A stretch of DNA of 9,040 nt from Candidatus Latescibacterota bacterium (GTDB lineage: Bacteria > JAAXHH01 > JABIQT01). The position numbers were made by a program, and so were the translations under genes. Every line of letters begins with the position of its first letter. Position 1 is the first letter of the stretch. The DNA is taken from positions 1 to 9,040 of the forward strand of contig JABIQT010000989.1 in assembly GCA_018667995.1 (NCBI GenBank). The letters run 5' to 3'. Below the pieces are notes generated by a model. It saw only the letters and a program-made list of their open reading frames with translations. It made no database searches and was not told the DNA's origin. Shown one piece after another: positions 5,733-9,040 of the stretch.

Positions 5733-7445
5733 CTATCGAAAATGTGGCGTGTCCTTCAAGTGATATTCGAGTAAATGTCCCCTCGCCCCTAGGTAAAATA
5801 CACCCGGTTCGCCCTCTACGATCTGGTATAAATCGGGGATAGGTGGTTGATCCAGGTAGTGAATACGGTCTGTTGATACGTCCAGTTTGAACACATCAGT
5901 GCGGGTACATCCGTAGATGTCACCGTCGCTCCCCGGGGTAAGATGTATAATACCATAGGTTTCCGGAACACCCATCAGTGGAGATCCGTTGGAACGCAGC
6001 GACCAGGTTTGAACAACCTGTCGCTGTTCCTGATCGAATGCGAATAGATGACTGTTTGAGGTCGTGCCATAAACGAAGCCGCTCTTGCCGCTGACCGCCA
6101 GTGAGGTCACGGCTACGGCCTCACCATCAGGGACACATTCGAAGATGCGTTGCTGGCGGGCCGGATCGAAAATGAAAAGCAGCCCCTGCTCCGTAGTCTC
6201 CACACAGCCTCGCCCTCCTGAAATGCTGGTACCGCCGTACACGAACTGTTCGTCAGCCGCCACGCATTGGACGCTCTGCTCGTAATCTCTGTGCACGGAG
6301 AGAGACTCGGTCGCGGTATCGAAGACGGCTAGGCCGCCTCCGGGCATTCCGTAATTTGCACGACAGGCAATGTAGATAGAGTCGTCTGGCCCAACCGCGT
6401 ACTCGAATGGCCGGTTCATATCGTGGCCGATTACGCCGTAGGATCTCGGATTGGCATCCTCTGCTTCCCCGTCCACATCTCGTCGTGGATTCCATGTTTT
6501 TGATGGGTCAAACACACCCCAGTAGGCACCCGTGTAGCTGCCCATAAACAACTTGTCCCGGTGTGCGATCACATCGTAAACTTCTCCTCCGCCCCAACCT
6601 ACCCGCCCAAGATCGCGAAGGTCGCGCTCTGACGGATCGTAGGCGAAAATATGCATGGATATGATCGTAGCTCCATAGATCTTGCCGTCGGGGCCTTTGT
6701 TCAGACCACAGATGTCCGTGGCTACACTTGGCTGGTAGTCAAATGTGCATACTTCCCCGCCCACCGTGTAGGTACCACCGTATATGTCCGCGGAAATCTC
6801 ATGTTTGGCCTGACCGGTAGGAACGGGTGGATCAGGTGCTTTCTCGAGAAGGTGGGTCTTGCCGGATATGGGGTCGAAGGATACCGTTTGCCCGGGGCGT
6901 TCCCTACTTATGAGGCAGATTATTTCTCCTGATGTGGCCTGGAACTGGACGCTGCACCAGATCTGCTGTTTGGGCAGGATCGGATCAGGTGCCAGACACC
7001 CGTGATCATGCCAGGTCTCATCCTTAGGATCGAAGCTGACCAGATGCCCAAATGGGTGTGTGCCCAGGTATATGCGTCCTTCCCGGCCCCAAACTGCATT
7101 GACAAATCGAGTACCGCTGCTGGCGGGAAAGCCGTGATAGCGCAGGTCCCTGGTTTCCGGATTCCATGATTGCAGGATATTTCCTGGTTGATTGAGACCA
7201 TGGAAACTGTAAATCCAGATGACCCCAGAATCGGGTTGCACGAGGACGCTGAACTCCCGGGCGCCAATGACGTGCCGTTCGACTACTACACCCGAGGCCA
7301 CGTCAACTGCGAATAGTACGGATCCCTCTTGGCCAAATTCACCGCCCCAGATCAGGTCTGTATTTCGAACCGGATCGTGTGAGATCCATCCCCCACCCAT
7401 CCATCCACCGACAACCGGACGACCGAGGTCGTAATAGACCCCCAT
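5733..7445 (-). CDS. Cytoplasmic beta-propeller-like repeat protein
   Basis: From the ATG at 7445 this encodes 570 residues made of repeated blade-like units. Each unit has the form G-x-IY-G followed some 10 to 20 residues later by a hydrophobic-(F/Y)-D-P turn. Clear copies are RIYLGTHPFGHLVSFDP (124-140), KIYGATIISMHIFAYDP (255-271), LFMGSYTGAYWGVFDP (299-314), the units at 357-376 and 402-427, FVYGTTSNSHLFAFD (457-471), DIYGCTRTDVFKLD (509-522) and VFYLGARGHLLEYH (549-562). This argues for one large propeller or two smaller ones. There is no signal peptide, so it is probably cytoplasmic. No catalytic motif is recognisable; it may be a binding scaffold, an epimerase/lyase-like propeller or a regulator. 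The start is fixed by AGGAG 7 nt upstream. The reading frame stays open for 52 more codons but without an equally good site. It is the first gene of the minus-strand operon and is divergent from aceE. The repeat fold is likely; the function is unknown. Confidence 0.85.
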   Translation of the reverse strand: MGVYYDLGRPVVGGWMGGGWISHDPVRNTDLIWGGEFGQEGSVLFAVDVASGVVVERHVIGAREFSVLVQPDSGVIWIYSFHGLNQPGNILQSWNPETRDLRYHGFPASSGTRFVNAVWGREGRIYLGTHPFGHLVSFDPKDETWHDHGCLAPDPILPKQQIWCSVQFQATSGEIICLISRERPGQTVSFDPISGKTHLLEKAPDPPVPTGQAKHEISADIYGGTYTVGGEVCTFDYQPSVATDICGLNKGPDGKIYGATIISMHIFAYDPSERDLRDLGRVGWGGGEVYDVIAHRDKLFMGSYTGAYWGVFDPSKTWNPRRDVDGEAEDANPRSYGVIGHDMNRPFEYAVGPDDSIYIACRANYGMPGGGLAVFDTATESLSVHRDYEQSVQCVAADEQFVYGGTSISGGRGCVETTEQGLLFIFDPARQQRIFECVPDGEAVAVTSLAVSGKSGFVYGTTSNSHLFAFDQEQRQVVQTWSLRSNGSPLMGVPETYGIIHLTPGSDGDIYGCTRTDVFKLDVSTDRIHYLDQPPIPDLYQIVEGEPGVFYLGARGHLLEYHLKDTPHFR

Positions 7446-7452
7446 TTCAGAA

Positions 7453-7457
7453 CTCCT
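7453..7457 (-). promoter_or_regulatory. Ribosome binding site deciding the propeller start
   Basis: AGGAG on the minus strand lies 7 nt upstream of the ATG at 7443-7445. This picks the 570-residue form over a 622-residue reading starting at 7601, whose extra N-terminus would run through the likely promoter region and begins without repeat-like sequence. Confidence 0.75.
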
Positions 7458-7551
7458 GACGCGTTTTTCGGGGTAATTTTCAGTGTACTCATTACACAAT
7501 AAACCTACTGCAATCTGGGAGTGCCCGACCGCCATGTCAAGCAGGTTTTTA

Positions 7552-7580
7552 TTGCGATAAGGTATCCATTCAATTACATT
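7552..7580 (+). promoter_or_regulatory. Candidate sigma-70 promoter for aceE
   Basis: TTGCGA (7552-7557) and TACATT (7575-7580) are separated by exactly 17 bp; each matches four of six consensus positions. Transcription would start near 7587 and leave a leader of about 63 nt before the aceE ATG. The match is moderate and AT-rich sequence surrounds it. Confidence 0.35.
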
Positions 7581-7584
7581 GTAG

Positions 7585-7599
7585 GCCGTTAAACACGGC
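7585..7599 (+). repeat. Short inverted repeat at the predicted aceE transcription start
   Basis: GCCGT, TAAAC and ACGGC form a perfect 5-bp stem with a 5-nt loop. It sits over the predicted aceE transcription start, a usual place for a repressor operator or a 5'-end hairpin that stabilises mRNA. It does not resemble the PdhR operator. At this length chance is quite possible. Confidence 0.3.
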
Positions 7600-7649
7600 A
7601 CCCAAACACCAATGAATATACAGAGTTTCTACTTCCAAGAGGTCGCACT

Positions 7650-9040
7650 ATGAGTGAGCAACCTATCCAAGACGAATCCGGTTTTGATCCAGATGACATA
7701 GAGATCAAGGAGTGGCTCGAGTCGCTCGATTATGTGCTGGCCAATAACGGACCTGAACGCGTTCGTACCATAATCGACGAGCTTCAGCAACGGGCTCGGC
7801 GGAGTGGTGTCCGGCTTCCATTCGCTGCGAATACCCCCTATGTGAATACGATACTTCCCGAGCAGCAACCAGCCTATCCGGGTAGTCACGAGCTAGAGCA
7901 GCGTATCAGGAACATCCTTCGCTGGAATGCCATGGCCATGGTGGTCCGGGCAAACCAACGAGATAAAACCATAGGCGGCCATATTGCCACCTACGCTTCG
8001 GTAGCAAACCTCTATGAGGTAGCATTTAACCACTTTTTTCGGGGCAAAGGTGACGGGTATGACGGAGATCAAATTTACTTCCAGGCACATACCGCCCCGG
8101 GTGTTTATTCGCGTGCTTACCTGGAAGGACGCCTTTCGGAGAAACAGCTTGAGAATTTTCGCCACGAACTGGGCGAGGGAGGTGGCCTGTCATCCTATCC
8201 CCATCCGTGGCTGATGCCTGACTTCTGGGAGTTTCCCACGGCCTCCATGGGGTTGAGCGCAATCATGGCCATCTATCAGGCCAGGTTCAATCGGTATCTC
8301 GAAGACAGAGGACTGAAGTCTCACAACAATAGTCGGGTATGGGCCTATCTAGGTGATGGTGAGACGGATGAGCCGGAGGCACTCGGAGCAATCACCCTTG
8401 CTGCCAGAGAGAAACTCGACAATCTGACATTTGTCGTGAACTGCAATTTGCAGAGACTGGACGGCCCGGTACGCGGGAACGGCAAGATCATTCAGGAACT
8501 GGAAGCCGCATTCCAGGGAGCGGGCTGGAACGTCATCAAGGTGATCTGGGGAAGTGGGTGGGATCCATTGCTGGCCCGGGATGATGAGGGTCTGCTTACC
8601 CGCCGAATGGGCGAGATCGTGGACGGTCAATACCAGAAATACACGGTTTCTGATGGAAAATATCAGCGTGACCATTTCTTCGGTGTGCATCCCAAACTTG
8701 TGGAAATGTCCAAATTGCTGACCGACGAGAACGTGCGTACCATCAATCGGGGCGGTCACGATGTGGATAAGATCTATGCGGCCTACGCGTCTGCTGTTGA
8801 GCACCAGGGCGCTCCAACGGTAATCCTCGCTAAGACGATCAAAGGGTACGGAATGGGGGAGTGGGGCGAAGGCAGAAATACGGCCCATGGGCAGAAGTTG
8901 CTGGACCAGGAAGCACTGCAGCACATGCGTACCCGATTCGGCATACCTCTTACAGACGAAGCCCTTGTAGACGCGCCGTTCTACAGGCCTCCAGAGGATA
9001 GCCCTGAGATCCAATATATTAGAGATCGGCGTGCGGCCCT
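7650..9040 (+). CDS. aceE: Pyruvate dehydrogenase E1 component, homodimeric type (partial)
   Basis: Thiamine-diphosphate E1 subunit of the pyruvate dehydrogenase complex. It decarboxylates pyruvate and passes the acetyl group to the lipoyl E2 in the cytoplasm, feeding acetyl-CoA to the TCA cycle. The window holds the first 463 codons, roughly half of the about 887 residues of the E. coli enzyme; the frame is open to the right edge. Matches run from the start: EWLESLDYVL (21-30), RWNAMAMVVRAN (91-102), GGHIATYAS (109-117), and APGVYSRAYLEGRL (149-162). The thiamine-diphosphate motif begins at GDGETDEP (235-242) and ends at NCNLQRLDGP (264-273). KGYGMG (398-403) begins the mobile active-site loop, and His413 aligns with E. 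coli His407. All these residues are kept, so the enzyme should be functional. The start ATG has AAGAGG 7 nt upstream. It is divergent from the minus-strand cluster; aceF and lpd might be expected beyond the right edge. Confidence 0.97.
   Translation, partial: MSEQPIQDESGFDPDDIEIKEWLESLDYVLANNGPERVRTIIDELQQRARRSGVRLPFAANTPYVNTILPEQQPAYPGSHELEQRIRNILRWNAMAMVVRANQRDKTIGGHIATYASVANLYEVAFNHFFRGKGDGYDGDQIYFQAHTAPGVYSRAYLEGRLSEKQLENFRHELGEGGGLSSYPHPWLMPDFWEFPTASMGLSAIMAIYQARFNRYLEDRGLKSHNNSRVWAYLGDGETDEPEALGAITLAAREKLDNLTFVVNCNLQRLDGPVRGNGKIIQELEAAFQGAGWNVIKVIWGSGWDPLLARDDEGLLTRRMGEIVDGQYQKYTVSDGKYQRDHFFGVHPKLVEMSKLLTDENVRTINRGGHDVDKIYAAYASAVEHQGAPTVILAKTIKGYGMGEWGEGRNTAHGQKLLDQEALQHMRTRFGIPLTDEALVDAPFYRPPEDSPEIQYIRDRRAA

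Larger units (their letters stand above)
7446..7649. promoter_or_regulatory. Divergent control region between propeller gene and aceE
   Basis: These 204 nt separate two divergent starts and must carry control signals for both genes. The plus-strand side has a fair sigma-70 match for aceE, listed separately. On the minus strand TGTAAT (7496-7491) matches the -10 consensus at five of six positions and would give a leader of about 40 nt for the propeller operon, but the sequence 17 nt upstream is a poor -35. A TTGACA (7540-7535) on the same strand has only a weak -10 partner (CAGATT). The propeller promoter therefore stays uncertain. Confidence 0.5.

Noticed and set aside
7608-7613. ACCAAT upstream of aceE, resembling one half of a PdhR operator.
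   Set aside because: The matching ATTGGT half-site is missing at the required distance, so no full operator is present.
8349-9014. A minus-strand open frame of 221 codons inside aceE.
   Set aside because: It lies wholly within a clearly conserved aceE reading frame on the other strand and resembles nothing known.

Overview
The window looks like a piece of a heterotrophic, Gram-negative-type bacterial chromosome of moderate GC content, by eye slightly above half. Evidence for this is a homodimeric-type pyruvate dehydrogenase E1 (aceE), a Sec signal peptide on one protein, AGGAG-type ribosome binding sites, and the mix of a sulfatase, a phytanoyl-CoA dioxygenase (PhyH) family oxygenase and a dihydrodipicolinate synthase/N-acetylneuraminate lyase (NAL) family lyase. 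That mix is common in marine or host-associated polymer- and osmolyte-degrading bacteria. No feature allows a firm taxonomic call.

Layout. Six genes lie on the minus strand, listed here in transcription order from right to left. They are a 570-residue cytoplasmic beta-propeller-like protein (5733-7445), a PhyH-family Fe(II)/2-oxoglutarate oxygenase (4861-5715), an exported protein of unknown function (3998-4864), a small alpha/beta hydrolase (3262-3933), a DHDPS/NAL-family lyase with an altered active site (2151-3050), and a type I sulfatase (81-1616). One gene lies on the plus strand: aceE, starting at 7650 and cut by the right edge after 463 codons. The first three minus genes are tightly packed, with a 17-nt gap followed by an ATGA overlap, and the hydrolase follows after 64 nt. 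These four are probably one operon. The lyase and sulfatase follow longer gaps of 211 and 534 nt and may have their own promoters. A 204-nt divergent control region separates the propeller gene from aceE.

How the genes may work together. A sulfatase, an aldolase/hydratase-type lyase, a PhyH oxygenase and an alpha/beta hydrolase on one strand suggest catabolism of a sulfated or otherwise modified small molecule or sugar acid whose products reach pyruvate. This is inferred from gene families and proximity only. aceE is central metabolism and is divergently transcribed, so it is probably a neighbour rather than a partner. There is no CRISPR array, insertion sequence, tRNA or rRNA that I can see. 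The most unusual part is the propeller/PhyH/exported-protein trio, two of whose members have no recognisable function.
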